The notes under the pieces are model-generated. The model did not search any database. It had not been told where the DNA came from and was given only the letters and a program-made list of their open reading frames with translations. A stretch of 7,520 bases of DNA from an uncultured Elioraea sp. GTDB lineage: Bacteria; Pseudomonadota; Alphaproteobacteria; Acetobacterales; Acetobacteraceae. Where the stretch lies: the NCBI GenBank assembly GCA_937995555.1, contig CALKJX010000201.1:1-7520 (forward strand), given 5' to 3'. Shown here piece by piece: positions 1-6,088 of the stretch. Every line of letters starts with the position of its first letter. The first letter of the stretch is position 1. Both the position numbers and the translations under genes were made by a program.

Positions 1-61
1 CGGAGGTATCCACTTCTCACCGGTTCGATCTCGCGCCCCGCGCCAATAACCCCGCGGGGAC

Positions 62-81
62 CAAGGGGCACTCGCCCCTTG
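62..81. terminator. Perfect 8-bp stem-loop, possible terminator of an upstream transcript
   Basis: The arms CAAGGGGC (62-69) and GCCCCTTG (74-81) are perfectly complementary around a 4-nt ACTC loop. The hairpin lies before the first gene of the window, in non-coding sequence, and is immediately preceded by the palindrome CCCGCGGG at 51-58. There is no T-run on either strand, so it is not a textbook intrinsic terminator. GC-rich hairpins of this kind often mark gene ends in high-GC alphaproteobacteria, so I infer it ends an off-window transcript. It could equally be a structured intergenic repeat. Confidence 0.35.
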
Positions 82-145
82 TGCCCGCACCCCCATCCCC
101 TCACCCCAGCTTGCGCCGCCCCACCACTTGCGCCATCCCCAACCC

Positions 146-1126
146 ATGCCGACCCGCCGGCTGGGCTCCCGCCGCTTCCGAACCGCCATCATCCGCCCCC
201 CCGCCGGAACCGACTGGCGCGCCCGCCTCGCCGCCGCCGACGCCGAACTCGCCGCCGACTACCGCGAAGCCCGCGCCCCCTCCGCCTGGCGCGCTGTCCG
301 CGCCACCCGCCGCATCCTGCTGATGGCGCTCTGGACCCTGCTCTGCATCCCGATCCAGGCCGCCTGCCTCGCGATCGGCGGACGCCCCCCCGTCGTCTTC
401 GCCCGCTGGTACCACGCCGTGCTGTGCCGCATCGGCGGCATCCGCGTGCGCATGATCGGCACTCCGGCGACGCCGCAGCCCGGCCGGCCCGTGCTGTTCC
501 TCTGCAACCACCAGTCCTGGGCAGACGTGCTGGTGCTCGGCGGCAGGCTCGAAGCCTGCTTCATCGCCAAGGCCGAGATCGGCTCCTGGCCGCTGATCCG
601 CACCGTCGCCAGGCTCGGCCGCACCGTCTATGTCTCGCGCCGCCGCGGCGCCACCGCGCGCGAGAAGGACGAACTCGCCAGCCGCCTCGCCAAGGGCGAC
701 TCGCTGATCCTGTTCCCCGAAGGCACCACCAGCGACGGCGCGCGCATCCTGCCCTTCCGCAGCGCGCTGGTCGGCGCGGTCGAGGCCGCCGGCATCGACC
801 CGATCGTCCAGCCCGTCTCGCTCGTGTTCGACAAGCTCGACGGCCTGCCCGTGACCCGCCCGCACCGCCCCCATTTCTCGTGGTACGGCGACATGGACAT
901 CGCCAGCCACGCCTGGACCCTGCTGGGGCGGCGCTCCTGCCGCGCCACCATCCTGCTGCACCAGCCGCTCGACCCGGCCGCGTTCCCCAACCGCAAGGCG
1001 CTCGCGGAAGCCGCCTACCAGGCGGTGGACCTGGGGGCCGCCGCGCTGCGCCAGGGCCGCGACGCCCGGCCCCTGTCGCCGAAACATCACGCTCCGGCAG
1101 TCGCCTATTCGCCCGATCGTGCTTGA
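146..1126 (+). CDS. Lysophospholipid acyltransferase, PlsC/OlsA type (AGPAT family)
   Basis: This 326-residue inner-membrane acyltransferase is expected to move an acyl chain from acyl-ACP or acyl-CoA to a lysolipid, making phosphatidic acid (PlsC) or ornithine lipid (OlsA). The family signature is complete: the catalytic H(X4)D motif is NHQSWAD (His122, Asp127), and the second conserved block FPEGT is at 190-194. A hydrophobic segment at about residues 56-78 should anchor it to the membrane. The ATG at 146 is preferred over an in-frame TTG at 128 because the first homologous-looking residues lie well downstream; neither has a good Shine-Dalgarno sequence. From memory, rhizobia carry an acyltransferase, sometimes OlsA, just before miaB–phoH–ybeY–corC, so the position fits either identity. 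The sequence alone does not separate PlsC from OlsA, so no symbol is given. The gene is markedly C-rich at third codon positions compared with the genes after 1290. Confidence 0.9.
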   Translation: MPTRRLGSRRFRTAIIRPPAGTDWRARLAAADAELAADYREARAPSAWRAVRATRRILLMALWTLLCIPIQAACLAIGGRPPVVFARWYHAVLCRIGGIRVRMIGTPATPQPGRPVLFLCNHQSWADVLVLGGRLEACFIAKAEIGSWPLIRTVARLGRTVYVSRRRGATAREKDELASRLAKGDSLILFPEGTTSDGARILPFRSALVGAVEAAGIDPIVQPVSLVFDKLDGLPVTRPHRPHFSWYGDMDIASHAWTLLGRRSCRATILLHQPLDPAAFPNRKALAEAAYQAVDLGAAALRQGRDARPLSPKHHAPAVAYSPDRA

Positions 1127-1128
1127 CA
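1123..1128 (+). promoter_or_regulatory. Possible -35 box (TTGACA) for the miaB operon
   Basis: A perfect TTGACA consensus overlaps the TGA stop codon of the acyltransferase gene and stands at the start of the 163-nt gap before miaB, where an operon promoter would be expected. No convincing -10 box lies 16-18 nt further on (the 17-nt position reads GCGTCA), so this may be a chance match. It is recorded because the next three junctions all overlap, which makes this gap the natural site for a promoter. Confidence 0.25.
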
Positions 1129-1289
1129 CGGGTCGTCCCGCTGTGGCGTCACTTGGTGCCGAAAGGAGAGGTTCGCGCCCTTGATCCCGCAGGTCCGGCC
1201 GGTGCCGACCGGATGTCGCCTTCGCAAGCCCGGCTTTCGCCGGCTGCCGACGGCCTGATGCGACCTCCCGCCACCTCCACACGCCTCAG
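1127..1289 (+). promoter_or_regulatory. miaB operon leader region with two small hairpins
   Basis: This non-coding stretch separates the acyltransferase gene from the tightly packed miaB operon. It contains a purine-rich ribosome-binding-like run AAAGGAGAG at 1162-1170 that does not serve miaB, which starts 120 nt later. A 5-bp stem, CCGGT/ACCGG, spans 1199-1212 with a GCCG loop. A second stem spans 1227-1245, with AGCCCGGC pairing to GCCGGCT across a TTTC loop and one bulged C. A 25-codon TTG-started frame at 1181-1258 lies over both hairpins. Whether this is a regulatory leader, a short leader peptide or only spacer is unknown. Confidence 0.3.
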
Positions 1290-2657
1290 ATGACCGAGCC
1301 CCCCCGGCCCCGACGGCTGCACGTGCAGACCTGGGGCTGCCAGATGAACGTCTACGACAGCGCGCGCATGGCCGACGCGCTGGCGCCGCTGGGCTTCACG
1401 CCCCAGCCGGCGCCCGACGGTGCGGACCTTGTGGTGCTGAACACCTGCCACATCCGCGAGAAGGCGTCCGAGAAGGTGTTCGCCGAGCTCGGCCGGCTGC
1501 GCCGTCTGAAGCAGGCGCGCGCGGCCGAGGGCGGGCGGATGCTGATCGCGGTCGCCGGCTGCGTCGCCCAGGCCGAGGGCGCCGAGATTCTCCGCCGCGC
1601 GCCCTATGTGGACATCGTGCTCGGGCCGCAGACCACCCACCGCCTGCCGGCGCTGGTCGCGCGCGCCGACCGTGGCGAGCGGGCGCTGCTCGACACCGAG
1701 TTCCCCGCCGAGGACAAGTTCGACCGCCTGCCCGAACAAGCCGCGCCCCAGGGCATCAGCGCCTTCCTGACCGTGCAGGAGGGCTGCGACCGGTTCTGCG
1801 CGTTCTGCGTCGTGCCGTATACGCGCGGCGCCGAGCAGTCGCGGCCCGCGGCCGCCGTGCTCGCCGAGGCGCGCCGCCTGGTCGGGCAGGGCGCGCGCGA
1901 GATCACGTTGCTTGGCCAGAACGTCAACGCCTATCACGGCGCGGGGCCGGATCGGCGCGAATGGGGCCTCGGCAGGCTGATCCGCGCCCTCGCGGACATT
2001 CCGGGCCTGGATCGCATCCGCTACACCACCTCGCACCCGCGCGACATGGACGACGACCTCATCGCCGCCCATGGCGAGGTGCCGGCGCTGATGCCCTATC
2101 TGCACCTGCCGGTGCAGTCGGGGTCGGATGCGGTGCTGAAGGCGATGAACCGCCGCCACACCGCCGACGACTACCTCCGCATCGTCGAGCGGCTGCGCGC
2201 GGCCCGGCCCGATCTCGCGCTCTCGTCCGACTTCATCGTCGGCCATCCCGGCGAGACCGAGGCGGATTTCGAGGCGACCCTCGATCTCGTCCGCCGCGTC
2301 GGCTTCGCCTCGGCCTTCAGCTTCAAGTTCTCGCCCCGGCCCGGCACGCCGGCGGCGGCGGCCCAGCACCAGGTGGACGAGGCGACGAAGGACCGTCGCC
2401 TGCAGACGCTCCAGGCGCTGCTGCGCGACCAGCAGGCCGCCTTCAACGCATCGCTGCTCGGCCGCACGGTCGCGGTGCTGTTCATGGAACCCGGCCGACA
2501 CCAGGGCCAGATGGTGGGGCGCAGCCCGTGGCTGCAGCCCGTTCATGTGCAGGGACCAACGACGCTCGCAGGAGAGATCCGCCACGTGACCATCACCGCG
2601 ATCCACCCGAACTCGCTCGCCGGCCGGCTCGCCGAGGCGACGGCCGAGGCCGCATGA
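1290..2657 (+). CDS. miaB: tRNA-2-methylthio-N6-dimethylallyladenosine synthase MiaB
   Basis: A 455-residue cytosolic radical-SAM methylthiotransferase that converts i6A to ms2i6A at position 37 of tRNAs reading UNN codons, stabilising codon pairing. The N-terminal UPF0004 domain carries the auxiliary-cluster cysteines Cys17 (in WGCQMN), Cys53 (in NTCHIREKA) and Cys91 (in AGCVAQ). The radical-SAM CX3CX2C motif is CDRFCAFC, with Cys166, Cys170 and Cys173, followed by VPYTRG as is typical of MiaB. A C-terminal TRAM RNA-binding domain fills about 383-447. Length matches the family. The ATG at 1290 is the only plausible start: no in-frame ATG, GTG or TTG exists between it and the upstream in-frame stop at 1182. 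No Shine-Dalgarno sequence is visible. It is the first gene of an overlapping four-gene set; its TGA overlaps the phoH ATG as ATGA. Confidence 0.97.
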   Translation: MTEPPRPRRLHVQTWGCQMNVYDSARMADALAPLGFTPQPAPDGADLVVLNTCHIREKASEKVFAELGRLRRLKQARAAEGGRMLIAVAGCVAQAEGAEILRRAPYVDIVLGPQTTHRLPALVARADRGERALLDTEFPAEDKFDRLPEQAAPQGISAFLTVQEGCDRFCAFCVVPYTRGAEQSRPAAAVLAEARRLVGQGAREITLLGQNVNAYHGAGPDRREWGLGRLIRALADIPGLDRIRYTTSHPRDMDDDLIAAHGEVPALMPYLHLPVQSGSDAVLKAMNRRHTADDYLRIVERLRAARPDLALSSDFIVGHPGETEADFEATLDLVRRVGFASAFSFKFSPRPGTPAAAAQHQVDEATKDRRLQTLQALLRDQQAAFNASLLGRTVAVLFMEPGRHQGQMVGRSPWLQPVHVQGPTTLAGEIRHVTITAIHPNSLAGRLAEATAEAA

Positions 2658-3724
2658 ACCACGTCCTTCCCGGGGGACCCGAGGCGCCGGTGACGCTGCA
2701 CGTCACCTTCCAGGACAACGCGCTCTTGCCACTGCTGTTCGGCGCGCATGACGCGCATCTCGCGCGCATCGAGCACCGGCTCGGCGTGCGGCTGACCTCG
2801 CGCGGCAACCGCATGGTCGTCAGCGGCCCGGCCGAGGAGGCCGAGGCCGCAAAGGCCGCGCTGCTCGGTCTCTACGCGGCGCTCGGCCGGGGCGAGGTAG
2901 TGGGCGGCGCGGAGGTGGACGCGGCGATCCGCATGGCGCGCCACGCCGCCGCGCGCAAGACCGAAGGCGTGATCGAGGAGCCGCGGCTGCCGCTCTCCGA
3001 CATCCCCTCGATCCGCACGCGCAAGAGCACGATCGCCGCGCGCAGCCCGATGCAGGCCGCCTACATGGAGGCGCTCGCCGCGCACGAGCTCGTCTTCGCG
3101 CTCGGCCCCGCGGGCACCGGCAAGACCTACATCGCGGTCGCCCAGGCGGTGGCGATGCTGGCCACCGGCAAGGTCGAGCGGATCGTGCTGTCGCGCCCGG
3201 CCGTCGAGGCGGGCGAGCGGCTCGGCTTCCTGCCGGGCGATCTGCGCGAGAAGGTCGATCCCTATCTGCGTCCGCTCTACGACGCGCTCGCCGACATGCT
3301 GCCGGCCGACCAGGTGCAGCGCCGCCTCGCCGCCGGCGAGATCGAGGTCGCACCGCTCGCCTTCATGCGCGGCCGCACCCTTGCCCATGCCTATGTCATC
3401 CTCGACGAGGCGCAGAACACCACACCGGTGCAGATGAAGATGGTGCTGACGCGGCTCGGCGAGGGCAGCCGCATGGTGGTGACCGGCGACCTGACGCAGA
3501 TCGACCTTCCGCCCGGTACGCGCTCGGGGCTGTCCGACGCGCTCGAGACGCTCGAGGGCATGGCCGGGCTGGGCGTGGTGCGGTTCTCGGAGCACGACGT
3601 GGTGCGCCATCCGCTGGTGGCGCGCATCGTCGAGGCCTATGGGCGCCGGGCCCAGGCCGAGAAGGAGACGCGGCGGCGCGCGCGGCCGCCCGCCGCACAG
3701 GTTGACGATGGAACCGGGAAGTAG
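2654..3724 (+). CDS. phoH: PhoH-family ATPase (YbeZ-like)
   Basis: A 356-residue cytosolic P-loop ATPase of the PhoH/YbeZ family. The N-terminal ~110 residues form the RNA-binding-like (KH-type) extension seen in YbeZ-type members. The ATPase core follows, with Walker A GPAGTGKT at 151-158 and Walker B VILDEAQN at 248-255. The conserved blocks SRPAVEAGERLGFLPGD (180-196) and VTGDLTQIDLP (276-286) are intact. YbeZ-type proteins are reported to interact with the endoribonuclease YbeY, encoded next, and are thought to act in rRNA processing or as an RNA helicase-like partner; the exact substrate is unsettled. The start codon overlaps the miaB stop by 4 nt, which indicates translational coupling. 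A basic tail (about 331-345, rich in Arg) ends the protein and its coding sequence overlaps ybeY by 17 nt. Confidence 0.95.
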   Translation: MNHVLPGGPEAPVTLHVTFQDNALLPLLFGAHDAHLARIEHRLGVRLTSRGNRMVVSGPAEEAEAAKAALLGLYAALGRGEVVGGAEVDAAIRMARHAAARKTEGVIEEPRLPLSDIPSIRTRKSTIAARSPMQAAYMEALAAHELVFALGPAGTGKTYIAVAQAVAMLATGKVERIVLSRPAVEAGERLGFLPGDLREKVDPYLRPLYDALADMLPADQVQRRLAAGEIEVAPLAFMRGRTLAHAYVILDEAQNTTPVQMKMVLTRLGEGSRMVVTGDLTQIDLPPGTRSGLSDALETLEGMAGLGVVRFSEHDVVRHPLVARIVEAYGRRAQAEKETRRRARPPAAQVDDGTGK

Positions 3725-4190
3725 ACCCCCCGCGCCGGGCGCCGGCGCGGGGATCACGGTCACGGTCGCCGAGCCGCGCTGGCGCGCCTCGGTGCCGGCG
3801 GTGGAGACGCTGGCGCGCCGCGCCGCGGCCGCCGCCATGCGTGCCGCGCGCGCGCGCGGCACGCTCGCCCTGCTGCTCGCCGATGATGCGACGCTGCAGC
3901 GGCTGAACGCGCGCCATCGCGGCAAGGACTACGCCACGAACGTGCTCTCGTGGCCCGGCGCGGATGGCGGCGGCGACATCGCGATCGGCTACGGTGTGGC
4001 CGCGCGCGAGGCACGCGCGATGCGCCGCCCGCTCGCGCGCCATCTCGCGCATCTGGTGGTGCACGGCGCGCTGCACTGCGCCGGCCGCGACCACGGGGAC
4101 GACCGCGCCGCGCGGCGGATGGAGCGCGAGGAGGCGCTGGTGCTGCGCCGGCTCGGCGTGCCCGACCCGTACCGGGGGCCGGCGCGGTGA
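3708..4190 (+). CDS. ybeY: Endoribonuclease / rRNA maturation factor YbeY
   Basis: A 160-residue zinc-dependent single-strand endoribonuclease required for 16S rRNA 3'-end maturation and quality control of 70S ribosomes. The metal-binding H-X3-H-X5-H signature is present as HGALHCAGRDH, with His119, His123 and His129. The preceding conserved block ATNVLSWP (76-83) and GDIAIG (89-94) are in the usual order and spacing. The start chosen is ATG 3708, inside the 3' end of phoH (17-nt overlap); the TTG two codons upstream is less likely. A weak CAGG lies 6 nt before it. An N-terminal extension rich in Gly, Pro and Ala (residues 4-15) precedes the first conserved strand. It sits between its presumed partner gene phoH and corC, sharing a GTGA overlap with the latter. 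Confidence 0.95.
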   Translation: MEPGSRPPAPGAGAGITVTVAEPRWRASVPAVETLARRAAAAAMRAARARGTLALLLADDATLQRLNARHRGKDYATNVLSWPGADGGGDIAIGYGVAAREARAMRRPLARHLAHLVVHGALHCAGRDHGDDRAARRMEREEALVLRRLGVPDPYRGPAR

Positions 4191-5080
4191 GCGAGAACGG
4201 CGGCCTGTCCCGCCTGATCGACCGCATGCTGCGGCTCTTGCGCGCGCGCGACGACAACGGGCTGCGCGAGAGCCTCGAAGCCCTGATCGAGCAGCGCGCC
4301 GAGGAGGCGGGCGAGGACGCCCCGCCCGCGCTCGATCCGCACGAGCGCGCGCTGATCGCCAATGTGCTGAAGCTGCGCGGCGTGACGGCCGATGACGTGA
4401 TGGTGCCGCGCGCCGACATCATCGCCGTGCCCGAGTCGATGCCGCTCGACGCGCTGATCGCCGTGATCAAGCGCGAGGGGCATTCGCGCCTGCCGGTCTA
4501 TCGCGAGAGCCTCGACGACATCATCGGCATGATCCACATCCGCGACGTCTTCGTGCACATGGATCGCGGGGCGGAGTTCCGCATCGCCGACATCCTGCGC
4601 AAGCCCCTCTATGTGCCGCCGTCGAAGCCCGTGCTGGACCTGCTGCTGGAGATGCGCCAGGCGCGCATGCACATGGCGATCGTGGTGGACGAGTACGGCG
4701 GCACCGACGGGCTGGTGACGATCGAGGACGTGGTCGAGGAGATCGTCGGCGAGATCGCCGACGAGCACGACGAGCCGCTGGCCGCCCAGGTGGTGCCGCG
4801 CCCAGACGGCACGCTCGAGATCGATGCGCGCCTGCCGGTCGAGGAGTTCGAGCGCCATCTCGGCCCGATCCTGTCCGAGGACGAGCGCGAGGCCGAGATC
4901 GAGACCGTGGGCGGGTTGATCCTCGCGCTGACGCATCGCATCCCCGCGCGCGGGGAGACGATCGCGCACCCCTCGGGCGTGGAGTTCCGCATCCTCGATG
5001 CCGACAGCCGGCGCGTCCGCAAGGTGCGGGTGACCCCGCCGCCGAGCCGGACGCCGGAGGAGTCGCGCCCGGCCGCCTGA
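4187..5080 (+). CDS. corC: CBS-domain protein CorC/YbeX (hemolysin C family)
   Basis: A 297-residue protein of the CorC/YbeX type, close in length to E. coli YbeX. It lacks the membrane DUF21 domain of larger relatives and should be cytosolic or peripheral. Two CBS domains occupy about 66-125 and 135-190, beginning with the family block VMVPRADI (71-78) and closing with DEYGGTDGLVTIEDVVEEIV (168-187). The CorC/HlyC transporter-associated domain follows at about 205-285. The family is linked to Mg2+/Co2+ efflux, and in E. coli also to ribosome metabolism; the molecular activity is not settled. The GTG start overlaps the ybeY stop as GTGA, so an upstream start would be unnecessary. It is the last gene of the operon here; lnt, commonly next in other proteobacteria, is missing. 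Confidence 0.93.
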   Translation: MSENGGLSRLIDRMLRLLRARDDNGLRESLEALIEQRAEEAGEDAPPALDPHERALIANVLKLRGVTADDVMVPRADIIAVPESMPLDALIAVIKREGHSRLPVYRESLDDIIGMIHIRDVFVHMDRGAEFRIADILRKPLYVPPSKPVLDLLLEMRQARMHMAIVVDEYGGTDGLVTIEDVVEEIVGEIADEHDEPLAAQVVPRPDGTLEIDARLPVEEFERHLGPILSEDEREAEIETVGGLILALTHRIPARGETIAHPSGVEFRILDADSRRVRKVRVTPPPSRTPEESRPAA

Positions 5081-5098
5081 GTCCTGTCGCAAGGCGGT

Positions 5099-5120
5099 TG
5101 CACGGGCGCCATCGCCTGCA
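5099..5120 (+). terminator. Imperfect hairpin after corC
   Basis: Nineteen nucleotides after the corC stop, TGCA and GGCG (5099-5108, with a 2-nt CG bulge) can pair with CGCC and TGCA (5113-5120) across a CCAT loop. There is no T-run. It is placed where the miaB–corC operon should end, but in sequence this GC-rich such a structure can arise by chance. Confidence 0.2.
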
Positions 5121-5182
5121 CGTCGCTTCGCCGCGTCCGGCCGTGCCGCACGATCCGCACTGGCGCGCGGCAAACGGCGTTC

Positions 5183-5745
5183 ATGGCGGTGCACGCGCCG
5201 CAGGCCGCGGCCCAGGCCTCCGAGTGCAGCTTCCGCGGCGCGCTCGACGACGCCTGTTGCGACGATAACCGCGACCTGGTCGCCGATCCGCCGAGGGACC
5301 CGGCCCGCTTCCGCGACCCCTCGACGCTGGTCTTCGCCGATACCCCGGTCGAGGACCCCGCCCTCCACGCGAGCCAGCTCCGCCCCTTCATGGAGTACCT
5401 GACGCGCTGCACCGGCAAGCGCGCGGTCCACTTCCCGGTCACCTTGAACGCCGCGCAGATCGAGGCGATGCGCTCCGCCCGGCTGCACATCGCCGGCTTC
5501 TCCACCGGCCCGACCGCCTTCGCGGTGAACCTCGCCGGCGCGATGCCCCGCGCGGTGAAGGGCAAGGAGCATGGCTGCGAGAGCCACCGGCTCGCCGTCG
5601 TCGTGCGCGCCGACCCGCCGTTGCGACAGATGAGCGGCCTGAAGGGCAAGCATGTGGCGCACATCCCGGCGACCTCGAACTCGGGCAACCTCGTCCCGCG
5701 CGCCTTCTTCCCCGAACTCGGCCAGGTGCCCGACCAGGACCACCT
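5183..5745 (+). pseudogene. Truncated, decayed PhnD-family phosphonate/phosphite ABC transporter substrate-binding protein
   Basis: The reading frame encodes roughly the first 60% of a PhnD-type periplasmic binding protein. Family blocks are recognisable: RDLVADPP (30-37), FADTPVEDP (51-59), NAAQIEAMR (89-97), LHIAGFSTG (101-109), LKGKHVAHI (153-161) and TSNSGNLVPRAFFPELG (164-180). Similarity stops at about residue 187 (VPDQDH); the second lobe, with the conserved SGGHD-like segment, is absent. Instead the frame runs on through unrelated sequence and across the antisense of a tRNA gene to a TGA at 5957-5959. No convincing signal peptide precedes it: the residues before ASEC lack a hydrophobic core. 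Several normally conserved residues look altered by single-base changes, notably Tyr to Asp in the FAYTP block (GAT) and Tyr to Cys before CDD (TGT). No permease or ATPase genes accompany it here. I judge it a non-functional remnant; the 5' limit is approximate. Confidence 0.75.
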
Positions 5746-5921
5746 GGCGGAGACCTCTGCCGACGCAGGCTGGTTCGGGCTGACTGCCGCGATGTGTAGT
5801 CGGAATGGCGGTTTGCCCTGCGGCGCTGCGCGCTTCGCCGCACTGGGACGTCGTCTGCAGACGCACCTCTGCTGTCAGGCGACGAGCGGTTCGGCAATCC
5901 CCCCCGATCCAAAGCTTCTCT
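5746..5921. other. Unrecognised sequence between the PhnD remnant and tRNA-Thr
   Basis: About 175 nt with no recognisable gene. The frame of the PhnD remnant stays open through it but shows no family similarity. I saw no inverted repeats, target duplication or transposase motif, no copy of the tRNA 3' end, and no clear terminator for the minus-strand tRNA. It may be a deletion or integration scar. Confidence 0.4.
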
Positions 5922-5997
5922 TGGTGCCGGCTGAGGGGCTCGAACCCCCGACCCCCTGATTACAAATCAGGTGCTCTACCAGCTGAGCTAAGCCGGC
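5922..5997 (-). tRNA. tRNA-Thr (anticodon UGU), CCA encoded
   Basis: Reading the minus strand, the acceptor stem GCCGGCT pairs with AGCCGGC, with discriminator A. The D-arm contains AGCTCAGCTGGTAGAGC. The anticodon stem CCTGA/TCAGG encloses the 7-nt loop TTTGTAA, giving anticodon TGT (threonine, ACN codons). The T-arm has the TTCGAGC loop closed by a 5-bp stem that includes one G-U pair. The body is 73 nt, and the CCA end is encoded at 5924-5922. It is the only minus-strand gene in the window and is divergent from accA. It decodes ANN-type codons, so its A37 would carry t6A and not the MiaB product. Confidence 0.97.
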
Positions 5998-6005
5998 CCG
6001 CCCCA

Positions 6006-6035
6006 CGCATACCGCCCCGCCTCGCCGCGGTTCAA
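6006..6035 (-). promoter_or_regulatory. Candidate sigma-70-type promoter for tRNA-Thr
   Basis: On the minus strand, TTGAAC (6035-6030) is followed after 18 nt by TATGCG (6011-6006). Transcription would start about 6-8 nt further on, at or just before the first base of the tRNA at 5997. Both boxes depart from consensus by two bases. The position, immediately upstream of the tRNA, is the main support. Confidence 0.4.
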
Positions 6036-6068
6036 GGCCGCCCGCGCCGCTTACCGGGCCGGGCCCGA

Positions 6069-6074
6069 TATGCT
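6069..6074 (+). promoter_or_regulatory. Candidate -10 box (TATGCT) for accA
   Basis: TATGCT lies 14 nt before the accA ATG in the 91-nt gap between the divergent tRNA-Thr and accA. No good -35 box is visible at 16-18 nt (GCCGCT at 17 nt). If used, transcription would begin about 7-8 nt before the ATG, giving a very short leader; this agrees with the lack of any Shine-Dalgarno sequence. Confidence 0.35.
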
Positions 6075-6088
6075 AGGGCCTCGCCGTC

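Noticed and set aside
2..49. Possible 3' end of a preceding gene (15 codons then TAA at 47-49), and a GGAGGT run at 2-7
   Set aside because: Fifteen residues are too few to recognise a family, and no start codon sits at a suitable distance from the GGAGGT.
79..1293. A 404-codon + strand frame overlapping the acyltransferase gene
   Set aside because: It is Pro/Arg-rich without motifs, while another frame of the same DNA encodes a complete acyltransferase with its catalytic motifs.
1149..2606. A 485-codon minus-strand frame opposite miaB
   Set aside because: The sense strand encodes a full-length MiaB with all six cluster cysteines; the antisense translation shows no recognisable domain.
5091..5860. 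Weak resemblance between 5093-5140 and 5808-5850 (both have GGCGGTT and CGCTTCGCCGC), as if direct repeats flank the PhnD remnant
   Set aside because: The matching pieces are short, with different spacing, and are easily explained by the GC-rich base composition.
3989..5866. A 625-codon open frame on the minus strand, antisense to ybeY, corC and the PhnD remnant
   Set aside because: Its translation is low-complexity Arg/Ala/Gly/His sequence with no motif, and it lies opposite clearly conserved genes; such frames are common in very GC-rich DNA.
5746..5921. Possible insertion-sequence fragment or attachment-site duplication beside the tRNA
   Set aside because: I found no terminal inverted repeats, no transposase-like translation and no second copy of the tRNA 3' sequence in the window.
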